A program made the position numbers and the translations under genes. This document shows positions 7,607 through 14,718 of a stretch of DNA of 41,443 nucleotides, in pieces; position 1 is the stretch's first letter; every line of letters begins with the position of its first letter. The DNA is from a virus. Where the stretch lies: positions 1-41,443 of IMG/VR virus record IMGVR_UViG_3300027692_000005; one strand, written 5' to 3'. Under the pieces are notes generated by a model, which saw nothing but the letters and a program-made list of their open reading frames with translations, was not told where the DNA came from and did no database searches.

Positions 7607-7676
7607 AGCGCTGGCCCATAACCGTGACGATGCGGTTCACAAGTAATGGCGGGCGTATATTGACGATCCTCAGCTC

Positions 7677-7718
7677 GCGAGCACGTGTGCTGACCGCTCG
7701 CATTCGTTAGTCTTTTTT
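7677..7718 (+). terminator. Possible terminator or processing hairpin upstream of the capsid gene
   Basis: GCGAGC (7677-7682) can pair with GCTCGC (7696-7701) around a 13-nt loop. A run of T follows at about 7711-7719 after roughly ten nucleotides. The gap between stem and T run is longer than ideal, so this may only attenuate transcription or be a processing site. Confidence 0.35.
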
Positions 7719-7726
7719 TCCAAAAC

Positions 7727-7817
7727 GCGGCGTGATGCCGCCCGCATAACAATCAGCCTCCTACGACTGCGTGATGCAGATCGAGTGGCACTTTCGCTCG
7801 GCGCCCGCGTGATGCGG
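7727..7817 (+). repeat. Three stem-loops sharing a GC-GTGAT-GC core
   Basis: Three hairpins present the same five-base loop GTGAT closed by GC/GC. The first is 7727-7741 (GCGGC/GCCGC). The second is 7767-7779 (CTGC/GCAG), extended by CGA/TCG at 7764-7766 and 7781-7783 around a bulged A. The third is 7805-7817 (CCGC/GCGG). The third pair of the stem changes from G-C to T-A to C-G while pairing is kept. That is what selection on RNA structure, rather than on a DNA repeat, would give. They precede the major capsid gene and are candidate binding sites for a protein or for RNA-RNA contacts. Confidence 0.7.
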
Positions 7818-7864
7818 AGTCCGCCCGAGTTTTTGCTCATTTGCTCTGCAAAGGAACACGCATT

Positions 7865-9361
7865 ATGCGCGGACAGAAATATATCGCGCTGCCCGAGTAT
7901 TGCTTGGCGATCTTCGACATCGCGGATCTGCCCTCGCAACTGCAGCCGTTGCTCCAATCAAACTTCCTGGAAACGTCGATGGACGACTTCCTCATCGCCC
8001 ACAACGGCTATTGGGAAGCCACCGACGCCGAGTCGTTCGCCGAGTCCATCTTCGAGAAGCACCGCGGCGTCACGATCACGCGCACGCGGCCCGGCCTCAA
8101 AGCCCCGGTCGTCGTCGCAGCCGATCCGTCGGCCGCACAAACGCCGCCCAACGACGGCGTCACCCCGTCCGACTTCTACGTCGAGCAGTACACGTTCTCG
8201 CCGTTCGAGCTCACCGATGGCATCGACCTCGATCTCATCGGTACGAACTTCGCGATCGTCGACCGCTTCGAGCATGACGTCGTCACCTCGTACCACCAAG
8301 CGACGCAATCCGTCGATCTGCTCGCTCGCGACACCTATCTCGCCGCGTATGCGTCTGGATACACGATCGCGCTGTCGAACATCAGCGGCGCTGCGCTGCA
8401 CGTGGACGACATTCGCGCCTTCACCAGCGTCATCACCGTGGGCGCCGGGGGCACCAACGGCGTGCTCACGCCTGTCTCGTCTGGCGTGCCGCTCCCGGTC
8501 ATCATCTACAAGGGCGGCAACCCGGCCAACTCCGTCACCGCCGAAGTCACCGCCGCGGTAGCGGACGTCAGCAATATCTCGAACTTCGTGCCTTACGGCT
8601 CGCCGTACGGCTCGCAGGGCGCACCGACGGCCGCACGCGGCAACGGTGTCTCGGGAGTGCTTACGCTCGCCTCGATCGGCGGCTCCTACTCACCGGTCAC
8701 GGGCGACGTCGTCGTCGCTGGTGATGCGCCGATCCAAATCTTCGCCGGCGGCTCCTCGCACTTCTCGCAAGTGACGTCGGGGATCTCGCAGGCGAACGTT
8801 CTCGATGCGTGCGGCTACCTGGAAAACAACGCCGTTCCGCACGGCAAAAACTGGGATGGCGACAGCGAAGAGACGTACGTCGGCCACATCGCCCCGTCGA
8901 TCAACCGGCAGCTCTTCGCCGATCCGGACTTCAAACAGGCGAATCAAACGCTTGGCAAGTCCGACATCTATACGCAGGGCATCGTGTCGCGGTACTGCGG
9001 CGTGACGTTCCTGAAGAACACCAACGCGCCGCGCATTCCGCTGGCCGCTTATGGCGGCTCCGGCTATGCGTACGCGACGGTTATCGCCGGTCAAGGCGCC
9101 CTGATCGACGCGTGGTACGAGGGCCTCGTCGACTGGGTCGAGAGTGCCTTCCAGCCGGGCCTCGTCGAGCTCAACCGCGGTATTGCGCAGATCCTCATGC
9201 CGGCATACGCCGACCGTCAAGGTCGTCGGATGCACATCGACTGGCTGACGATCCGCGACATCGTGGCACCCACCGACGTCACGCGCTCGTCTGTCGTGCT
9301 CACCGGCACGGCTGGCCGTCGCGCTCGTGCGGTCGTGATCTGGAGCTGGTCGGCGACGTAA
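7865..9361 (+). CDS. Major capsid protein
   Basis: A 498-residue protein that should form the icosahedral head shell. It follows portal and scaffold genes, has its own structured leader and is followed at once by a strong terminator, the usual arrangement for the most highly expressed phage gene. ATG 7865 is chosen because AAAGGAA lies nine bases upstream; an in-frame GTG at 7841 lacks a ribosome site. The sequence runs from an N-terminal arm (MRGQKYIALPEY) through an alpha/beta core, with a C-terminal stretch (MHIDWLTIRDIVAP, then TSSVVLTGTAGRRA-like basic end) ending in aromatic residues. The overall composition fits an HK97-fold shell protein, though no diagnostic motif exists for that fold. 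No protease or delta domain is apparent. Confidence 0.75.
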   Translation: MRGQKYIALPEYCLAIFDIADLPSQLQPLLQSNFLETSMDDFLIAHNGYWEATDAESFAESIFEKHRGVTITRTRPGLKAPVVVAADPSAAQTPPNDGVTPSDFYVEQYTFSPFELTDGIDLDLIGTNFAIVDRFEHDVVTSYHQATQSVDLLARDTYLAAYASGYTIALSNISGAALHVDDIRAFTSVITVGAGGTNGVLTPVSSGVPLPVIIYKGGNPANSVTAEVTAAVADVSNISNFVPYGSPYGSQGAPTAARGNGVSGVLTLASIGGSYSPVTGDVVVAGDAPIQIFAGGSSHFSQVTSGISQANVLDACGYLENNAVPHGKNWDGDSEETYVGHIAPSINRQLFADPDFKQANQTLGKSDIYTQGIVSRYCGVTFLKNTNAPRIPLAAYGGSGYAYATVIAGQGALIDAWYEGLVDWVESAFQPGLVELNRGIAQILMPAYADRQGRRMHIDWLTIRDIVAPTDVTRSSVVLTGTAGRRARAVVIWSWSAT

Positions 9362-9394
9362 ACCGTCGTCATCCCGCTCCGCAATGCAATGTGA

Positions 9395-9427
9395 GGGCGG
9401 GCCGAGCGATTCGGCCTGCCCTTTTTT
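9395..9427 (+). terminator. Rho-independent terminator after the capsid gene
   Basis: GGGC plus GGCCGA at 9395-9405 pairs with TCGGCC plus GCCC at 9410-9421 around the loop GCGA, with one G-T pair. Six T residues follow at 9422-9427. This is a textbook intrinsic terminator 34 nt after the capsid stop codon. Confidence 0.88.
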
Positions 9428-9445
9428 CGTAAAGGAGCGATTCCT

Positions 9446-9763
9446 CTGTCAGACTCATTTGGTAAGAACCCGCCTGCGCAAACTTCGCCATCCGGCACGG
9501 CCCCAATCGTCAAGCCAGGGCTAACCGCCCAACGCGACCCGAAGCCGATCGCCAAGCGCCACGAGCTGCTCGGCGATGCGCGCAGACTCAAGTTTCCCAA
9601 CCCGAAAGACCTCTACGTCGTCGATGAAGTCGCCGAGGTGTCCCGCACATCGCTTCACACGACCATCGTGTACCGGCCGGGCGAGCTGCTCGATCCGGTG
9701 CGCGACAAGATCAAGATCGAACTCGCGCAGAGCACCAACGTCCGCCTTCGCAAAAGGGAGTAA
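9446..9763 (+). CDS. Small head-region protein with a CTG start
   Basis: A 105-residue protein that would be missed if only ATG, GTG and TTG starts were considered. A strong AAAGGAG (9431-9437) lies eight bases before CTG 9446. The frame stays open to TAA 9761-9763, seven bases before the next start. The first ~35 residues are Pro/Ser/Lys-rich and flexible. The rest contains a compact strand-rich region (KDLYVVDEVAEVSRTSLHTTIVY, key part DLYVVDEVAEV) and a basic end (VRLRKRE). The mRNA is probably transcribed by a promoter after the capsid terminator or by read-through. It may be a head-completion or decoration protein; function not recognised. An internal GTG at 9632 is a possible but poor alternative start. 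Confidence 0.65.
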   Translation: MSDSFGKNPPAQTSPSGTAPIVKPGLTAQRDPKPIAKRHELLGDARRLKFPNPKDLYVVDEVAEVSRTSLHTTIVYRPGELLDPVRDKIKIELAQSTNVRLRKRE

Positions 9764-9769
9764 TGCACC

Positions 9770-10612
9770 GTGACGATCTCGCTAACGCAGATGGCCGAGG
9801 TCGCAAGGATATTAGGGTACCCGAATCTGTCGCCGCAATCGTCACTCCAACCGCATTACCCCAACTTCTCGTCGCAGTTTGCCATGTGGCAGCCGTACGC
9901 GTTCTTACTCAATCGTCTTGCCGCGTGCTCATCGGACGACGAAGTGCAAATGCTCGGCGCGGAGAGCGCGCTGTTCGGCTCGAAGTTCGTCCCATCGTCC
10001 GTCACGCTCACGTTCATGCTCACCGGCGGCGGCGTCACGGCCGGCGCGATCTACAAGATGAACGTCGGCAATGTCTCCTTCGCGTATCAAGCACAATCCA
10101 GCGACACCGTCGCGTCGATCGCCGCGCAGTTCGCCACGCAGATCGAAGACGATCCCACCGCCGGCGCACAGTTTATGCCCAACGCGATCGCCGCCGCACT
10201 CACCCTCTACAATATCGCCAATCTCGGGTCGGACGGCAACGGCGTCATGTGCGTCGCGTCGACGAACGACCCCAACGTCACGGTGTCATTCGGAGGCAGC
10301 GCCGGCGCTTTCAGTAACGGGGCCACCTCCGGCGGCATGGCACCCAACGGGCCGTCGTATCCGGACATCATCAGCGGAGAGGTCGTGTACGGCTACGTGC
10401 CGATCATCCACGTGCTCGAGGGCGACTTCATCAACTCGCGCCAGAACCTTGATACCAAGAGCGCCGCCGAGTGGAACCCGCGCCAAGACGAGCTCGACGT
10501 CCGCTGGAAGCTCAAGCAACAGTATTGCCGCGAGCTCGCCAACCGTTTGTCGGTGCCGCTCTATCCGGATATAGTGAACAACAATAATTCCTTGCCGCAA
10601 AGAATTCGCTAG
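9770..10612 (+). CDS. Head-tail connector-like protein with an inserted beta domain
   Basis: A 280-residue protein starting at GTG. Helical segments at the N-terminus (residues 1-60, LTQMAEVARILGYP) and C-terminus (220-275, AAEWNPRQDELDVRWKLKQQ; key DELDVRWKLKQQYCRELANR) flank a Thr/Gly/Val-rich beta region at about 75-190. That region includes SSDTVASIAAQFATQIE. The helical ends resemble small portal-adjacent adaptor proteins, so a connector role is likely but inferred. The beta domain resembles one in the 13512-14420 protein. An endonuclease gene on the opposite strand follows, overlapping the stop by four bases. Confidence 0.5.
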   Translation: MTISLTQMAEVARILGYPNLSPQSSLQPHYPNFSSQFAMWQPYAFLLNRLAACSSDDEVQMLGAESALFGSKFVPSSVTLTFMLTGGGVTAGAIYKMNVGNVSFAYQAQSSDTVASIAAQFATQIEDDPTAGAQFMPNAIAAALTLYNIANLGSDGNGVMCVASTNDPNVTVSFGGSAGAFSNGATSGGMAPNGPSYPDIISGEVVYGYVPIIHVLEGDFINSRQNLDTKSAAEWNPRQDELDVRWKLKQQYCRELANRLSVPLYPDIVNNNNSLPQRIR

Positions 10613-11184
10613 TCAACAGCACCCGGCATTAGTTTCATCCGCGCGTCGAGTGCTGCAAGCCCTGCCTCTTCGGCGCTAGCAAATACACCGAGATGCATCT
10701 CGACACCATTGATTTTTATCCGAGCGCGCCACTTACCACGAAAGCGACCCACGCCCCTAAAGCCCGACGAATTGTCTGAGCGCGTCTTAATGTTTCTAGA
10801 ATTCTCAGCTTGAGTGACAAGACGCAAGTTACAACGCCTATGGTCCAGTCGATTGCGATTGATATGATCGACCCTGTACCCAGGCGGTGGTCGCAATAGA
10901 ATATTGTGCATCGCTTCGTTTTTGCCGCGACGGCTGTATGGATACCCATCTGTCCCGATGCTCCATGATCGCGATAAAATGCTCGCTTCATCACAAGAGT
11001 CAAACAAGATACCCATTGCGGCGAGCGACTGATGTGTTGACCGCTTCCGATGGCTGTGCCCTAACACAAACTTCTGCGGCCTACCATAATGCAGTCGCGT
11101 TCTCATTCCGCAGTCGCATGCACACAGCGGGGCATCATCCGGGACAATAACCGGGTACTTACGAGCAGGCATTGTACCACACAC
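10609..11184 (-). CDS. HNH endonuclease with AP2-type DNA-binding domain
   Basis: A free-standing homing-type endonuclease on the opposite strand to its neighbours. An N-terminal zinc-binding segment (CACDCG...GHSHR) is followed by an HNH core (PPGYRVDHINRNRLDHRRCNLRL) and a C-terminal AP2-like DNA-binding region. The AP2 part reads NSSGFRGVGRFRGKWRARI, then HLGVFASAEEAGLAALDA. HNH-AP2 proteins are mobile genes common in phages. The start may be GTG 11184 (191 residues) or ATG at 11172-11170 (187 residues); neither has a clear Shine-Dalgarno sequence. A TACAAT-like sequence spans the ATG region. It sits between two structural genes without disrupting either, which suggests intergenic insertion. 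Confidence 0.85.
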   Translation of the reverse strand: MCGTMPARKYPVIVPDDAPLCACDCGMRTRLHYGRPQKFVLGHSHRKRSTHQSLAAMGILFDSCDEASILSRSWSIGTDGYPYSRRGKNEAMHNILLRPPPGYRVDHINRNRLDHRRCNLRLVTQAENSRNIKTRSDNSSGFRGVGRFRGKWRARIKINGVEMHLGVFASAEEAGLAALDARMKLMPGAVD

Positions 11185-11228
11185 ATTTGACGTGGTTGGG
11201 AATGCCGCCTACTTAGCGAGGATAGAAT

Positions 11229-12044
11229 ATGCCCACGCGCCTCGCTTACTTGGACCGAAAGGTGCAGTACGGCCGCGGTAAGGCCGCCGGCGTCTACGGC
11301 CAGACCTACGATGTCTACCGCAACGGCCCAAATGTCAGCGGCTCGATCTACGACAGCAAACCGGTACTCTCGAACTATCCCATGTCGCCGGCCAAAGCTA
11401 AGTCGTCGCAGATTGAAAACGAAACGTTCAAACTGCAAGTTTTCGATGGGGACTGCGACAACGGCAAGCTGCAGCTCGGCGATATCCTCAAGGAAACCGG
11501 CTACGAAGCCCTTACGATAAGCGGCCAGCAGGTGCAAGGCGGCACAAGCAACGCCTTCACCGGCGACGTCTTTTGCTTCGCGCAGCGCCGGCCGTTTCGC
11601 GGCAAGAACCTCTTCGTACGCTGCGAAGCGGCGATCTCCATCACGCGGCCTACGCCCCGATCGGGAGCGGCCGCGCAGCAGCCGCAAAGCGGCGGCGTCA
11701 AGGCATCGTTCCATATCGGCGTTGACAAGGCGTCGGAGTGGGGCATGGTGCTCAGCAACGGCGAGTACTTCTTTAGCAACGACCCGCAGTACAATCTTGC
11801 CGGCGTGCCAGCGGGCTTGTTGCAACTCAACCGCATTCGCGATGCCAGCAACCCGAAATGGCCCGTGGCGCTCTATCGCGAGCACTTCGTGATCTACGTG
11901 CCGTTGCTCAACGGCGTGCAGATTCAGGAACTCGACAGCTTCAACTTTCCGAACAGCGATCGCTATACCGCCGCATCGGTCTATACCAGCGAAGACACGG
12001 GGCTCATAGGCTGGGTCATCATCCCAGAAAAGCTGGGAACTTGA
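11229..12044 (+). CDS. Unknown structural protein of the head-tail region
   Basis: A 271-residue protein with GAGGATAGAAT before its ATG. It is beta-rich with many aromatic and Gly residues. Examples are YDVYRNGPNVSGSIYDSKPV near the N-terminus (key YDVYRNGPNV) and ASVYTSEDTGLIGWVIIPEKL near the end. The N-terminal pattern of phage head-tail or minor structural proteins is suggestive, but no diagnostic motif is present. It lies between the two free-standing HNH genes. The next gene begins 35 nt downstream, across a palindrome. Probably a head-completion protein. Confidence 0.5.
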   Translation: MPTRLAYLDRKVQYGRGKAAGVYGQTYDVYRNGPNVSGSIYDSKPVLSNYPMSPAKAKSSQIENETFKLQVFDGDCDNGKLQLGDILKETGYEALTISGQQVQGGTSNAFTGDVFCFAQRRPFRGKNLFVRCEAAISITRPTPRSGAAAQQPQSGGVKASFHIGVDKASEWGMVLSNGEYFFSNDPQYNLAGVPAGLLQLNRIRDASNPKWPVALYREHFVIYVPLLNGVQIQELDSFNFPNSDRYTAASVYTSEDTGLIGWVIIPEKLGT

Positions 12045-12066
12045 TGGAAGAAAAGTAGTAAAGCTG

Positions 12067-12083
12067 CCACACTTAAAGTGTGG
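12067..12083 (+). promoter_or_regulatory. Perfect palindrome over the HNH gene start
   Basis: CCACACTT and AAGTGTGG flank a single A. The right arm contains the proposed GTG start (12080) of the following HNH gene. A one-base loop makes a simple RNA hairpin unlikely. A DNA operator for a dimeric repressor, possibly autoregulatory, is the more natural reading. Confidence 0.45.
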
Positions 12084-12889
12084 AATGCAGCAAGCGTCCA
12101 TCATGCCATCGCGAGCCGACGCCTGGTAAATCGTGGTGCGAATATCACCTCGCCCTTGATAGGGCGCAATACGCGAAGCGTCGCGCGAAGTCCGTAAAAA
12201 CGCATTGCCGTAACGGTCATGCGCTCAGCGGCGATAATGCAGCGATCGGAACAAAGAGGACCGTCTGTCGGACGTGCAAGGGGTGGGGTCCAAAGAAAGA
12301 CCTTCCCGAATACGCCTGGCGGAAGCAGCGCGGTCTTTGCCCTAGGTGCGGCGATAAGGCGCGGCTAGGATATACAACTTGTGAGTCGTGCCAGGGCCTC
12401 GGCCGCCAAGCGTATCGCGACAATCCCGCACGGTTTACCGAATCGAAAAAGCGCTGCAAGATCGAGAATCCCGATTGGTTCAGGACATACCAAGCAAAAC
12501 GAAGGGGGCTCGAACTCGGAGTCATCGGCGAGATCACTCCCGACGAGTGGCTCGCAATCAAGCAAAACCAACGCAACCGCTGTGCCCAATGCGGTAAAAA
12601 GAAACCCCTCGAACTCGATCACATAACGCCGCTCATCCACGGCGGAACAAACTTTGCCTTCAATATCCAAGGGCTCTGTCGTACGTGCAACGCGCGGAAA
12701 CACGCGAGCATCCGCGTTGGCCAACCCGTATCGTTATTCGACGGACAACCGGCCGGCCCACGAATGCACTGCAAGGCTGGGCATTTCTTAAGTCCGGAAA
12801 ACCTAATCATCGCCTCAGATGGGCGCAGGATCTGTCGGCTTTGCCGCTGCCGTCCACATAAACGCGCAGAGGTCGGCCATATGAGGTAG
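12080..12889 (+). CDS. Zinc-ribbon HNH endonuclease
   Basis: A 269-residue HNH endonuclease. The core RCAQCGKKKPLELDHITPL, then GGTNFAFNIQGLCRTCN, holds the DH..N..N-type metal site and its structural Cys pairs. Around it are several Cys/His motifs: CSKRPSC..WCEYH at the N-terminus, CPRCG..CESC in the middle, and two related modules. These modules are HCRNGHALSGDN..CRTC (about residues 42-68) and HCKAGHFLSPEN..CRLC near the C-terminus. The duplicated C..GH..N..C..C unit is probably a zinc-bound DNA-reading module. The start GTG 12080 is chosen because the first Cys motif begins at residue 3. Like other phage HNH genes it is probably a mobile intergenic element. Confidence 0.85.
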   Translation: MECSKRPSCHREPTPGKSWCEYHLALDRAQYAKRRAKSVKTHCRNGHALSGDNAAIGTKRTVCRTCKGWGPKKDLPEYAWRKQRGLCPRCGDKARLGYTTCESCQGLGRQAYRDNPARFTESKKRCKIENPDWFRTYQAKRRGLELGVIGEITPDEWLAIKQNQRNRCAQCGKKKPLELDHITPLIHGGTNFAFNIQGLCRTCNARKHASIRVGQPVSLFDGQPAGPRMHCKAGHFLSPENLIIASDGRRICRLCRCRPHKRAEVGHMR

Positions 12890-12897
12890 TGACGTAA

Positions 12898-13122
12898 ATG
12901 GAGAAGATCGAGCAGAGCCTTAAACGGATCAAGAATAAAGATCAACTTCATCGCTTGATTGACGAAATGCCGGAAGGCGCCACGGCCGTACTCATTGCCG
13001 ATGGCGGTTTTGAAAGCGCCTTTGGAATACAGTACGGCGTCTACGGCGAGCCTCAAGCATCGGCGCTACTCTGGAACACGGAGCGATTTAAACGCTGGCT
13101 TTTTGAAGGTGACTACGAATGA
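12898..13122 (+). CDS. 74-residue unknown protein coupled to the receiver gene
   Basis: This small acidic alpha/beta protein starts at ATG nine bases after the HNH stop, and its own stop overlaps the ATG of the receiver gene (ATGA). It begins with a charged helix (KIEQSLKRIKNKDQLHRLI), followed by a strand and Gly segment (TAVLIADGGFESAFGIQYG) and an aromatic end. No known family is recognised. The overlap suggests stoichiometric co-translation with the receiver, so it could be a partner or regulator of it. That is inference. Confidence 0.55.
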   Translation: MEKIEQSLKRIKNKDQLHRLIDEMPEGATAVLIADGGFESAFGIQYGVYGEPQASALLWNTERFKRWLFEGDYE

Positions 13123-13511
13123 ACCCGACGCCGCGGAAACTGCGCGTGGTCATCGCTGACGATTCATCGATCATGCGCGGCCGTCTGCGGCAGTACGTCG
13201 GCGCCGCAGGCTGCATCATCGTGGGCGAAGCCTCCAACGGCGATATGGCCTACACGGTCGCCAAGAAGCTGCGTCCAGACATCGTGATCCTCGACGTGAT
13301 GATGCCGCCTGGCAGCGGCAAGGAAACCGCGCTGCGCCTCAAAGCCGAGCAGCTCGTCCGCGACGTCGTCGTCGTCTCATCCAACTCCCAAGATATGATT
13401 AAGCTCCCACTTATCGCGATTGGCGTGGAGTGGCTCACCAAGCCCGTCAACGACGCGCAAGTACTCGATCTGGTCAACCGTCTGCGGGCCAAACGCGAAG
13501 CCGAGTCCTAA
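13119..13511 (+). CDS. Stand-alone response-regulator receiver (CheY-like)
   Basis: A 130-residue receiver domain with nothing attached. All phosphorylation residues are present: acidic pair D14-D15 in VVIADDSSIMRGRL, phospho-acceptor D59 in DIVILDVMMP, Ser87 at the Thr/Ser switch position, and K108-P109 in WLTKPV. Such domains accept phosphate from histidine kinases or small phosphodonors and act by protein contact. No output domain follows, and no kinase is in the window. It lies between structural genes, with a four-base overlap with the previous gene and zero spacing to the next (TAA then ATG). It may tap the host chemotaxis or another two-component system, or may have been captured with the nearby HNH gene. 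Confidence 0.9.
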   Translation: MNPTPRKLRVVIADDSSIMRGRLRQYVGAAGCIIVGEASNGDMAYTVAKKLRPDIVILDVMMPPGSGKETALRLKAEQLVRDVVVVSSNSQDMIKLPLIAIGVEWLTKPVNDAQVLDLVNRLRAKREAES

Positions 13512-14420
13512 ATGGCGACCGTCGATGAAGTCACCGACGCGGTCGTCGATGCAGTTCTTGCTGCGCTCAACAACACTGGCGGGGAAACCATTTGGTACGA
13601 CGGCTCCTACACATTGATTCCGAATCCGCCGTTCCAATGCGGCGTAGGCAAGCCGTACGGGCCATCCGCAACGGAGATCCTCGGGCAGAACGAAGCCCAA
13701 GTCACCGTCTGGCCTCTGGCCGAGGCTGCGCAGAACCGCACGTCGCGCAAACCGACGTGGAAGGCCGCCACCATCCAGCCCGTTACGATCGCTGCGGCTG
13801 TCGTCGGGATCAACGGCGGCTACAGAATTACGCTTTCCGGCACACCAGCGGCCGGTTTAAACGTTCATGCGTTCTGCGGCGGGCCGAGATTCGATGGCTA
13901 CTACTCGGTGCTCCCCGGCGATACACTTGATAGTATTTGCGCAGCACTTGCCGCGGCGATCGAGGCCGCTGCGACCGCTGCGGGCCAGCCCGGAGTCACC
14001 GCGATCTATTCCGAAGCCTCCGTCGACGTGCTCGGCACGCCATATTGCGAAGTGAACATCGGCGGCCAGGTCACGTTCGTCGCCGAAGCGCGGCGTACGA
14101 TGCTGCCGGTGCAAGTTTCCATCTGGGCAGCACAAGCGAAGTTTCGCGATGCGATGTCCAAGCAGATCGAAAACAACATCGCGCTCGCGACGTCCCCGTT
14201 TCTTCAGGCATACGACAACGCTGCGGTTTGGGTTCGGCTGCGCGGAGCGCCGCGTTGGGACGAAACATCGCAGCACTCCTACTCGCTTTACGAAGCACAT
14301 TTCATCTTGGAATGCGAGTACCCGACGTTCATCACGTCGACCGGCGCCGTCGTCGAGGGCGTCGGCATCACGTTCGTTGACGAGACGGACAACATCACGA
14401 TCAACGAAGCCGCTCCATAA
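13512..14420 (+). CDS. Tail-completion or connector-like protein
   Basis: A 302-residue protein starting at ATG directly after the receiver stop. The N-terminus (VDEVTDAVVDAVLAAL) and a C-terminal region after about residue 200 form one apparent unit. Within that region, PVQVSIWAAQAKFRDAMSKQI and FHILECEYP-like strands (key VQVSIWAAQAKFRD) resemble tail-terminator or completion proteins of contractile tails. A beta region at about 95-170 interrupts it, containing GGYRITLSGTPAAGLNV and GDTLDSICAALAAAIEA. Position just before the sheath supports a tail-terminator role; this is inference. The inserted domain recalls that in the 9770-10612 protein. Confidence 0.5.
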   Translation: MATVDEVTDAVVDAVLAALNNTGGETIWYDGSYTLIPNPPFQCGVGKPYGPSATEILGQNEAQVTVWPLAEAAQNRTSRKPTWKAATIQPVTIAAAVVGINGGYRITLSGTPAAGLNVHAFCGGPRFDGYYSVLPGDTLDSICAALAAAIEAAATAAGQPGVTAIYSEASVDVLGTPYCEVNIGGQVTFVAEARRTMLPVQVSIWAAQAKFRDAMSKQIENNIALATSPFLQAYDNAAVWVRLRGAPRWDETSQHSYSLYEAHFILECEYPTFITSTGAVVEGVGITFVDETDNITINEAAP

Positions 14421-14430
14421 GGACACGAAC

Positions 14431-14691
14431 ATGCAATACGATTACATCGTCAAGCACAGCTTCTCGCTCGTCGAGTACGACCCCAAGACGCACGAGCAGC
14501 TAAACTCGCGCAACCTCGAACGGGGCGACCTCGTAACCGGCGACGACGCTCGCGCGATCGAAAAAGACGAGAAGTTGATGAGCCACGTTCGGCGCATCAC
14601 GCCGCGCCCGGCGGCCGCGCCTACTGCTGCATCCTCACCAACAGCGCCACCGACGCCGCCCACCACGTCCGAAACGCAGACGAAGTCCTAA
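14431..14691 (+). CDS. 86-residue unknown protein before the sheath gene
   Basis: ATG 14431 is ten bases after the previous stop, with AAGGACA upstream. Residues 1-55 look folded (YDYIVKHSFSLVEYDPKTHE). Residues 58-86 are a Pro/Thr/Ala-rich tail, likely disordered. Small proteins at this position in contractile phages are sometimes completion factors. No family is recognised. Confidence 0.5.
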   Translation: MQYDYIVKHSFSLVEYDPKTHEQLNSRNLERGDLVTGDDARAIEKDEKLMSHVRRITPRPAAAPTAASSPTAPPTPPTTSETQTKS

Positions 14692-14718
14692 TCTCTCTCG
14701 CTTTCAGGGAGTTTACTC

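Larger units (their letters stand above)
7607..7864 (+). promoter_or_regulatory. Structured leader of the capsid gene
   Basis: This 258-nt stretch holds no convincing gene. It contains a possible terminator or processing hairpin with a T run (7677-7718), three closely spaced stem-loops with the same GTGAT loop (7727-7817), and the AAAGGAA ribosome site (7850-7856) of the capsid gene. A possible hairpin AACCG/CGGTT surrounds TGACGATG near 7619-7636. TTGACG at 7660-7665 resembles a -35 box, but I see no convincing -10 hexamer. The layout suggests independent expression or translational control of the capsid gene. Confidence 0.55.

Noticed and set aside
11103-12104. 333-codon minus-strand frame
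   Set aside because: It overlaps the structural gene at 11229-12044 and part of the HNH-AP2 gene in a different frame and resembles no protein family.
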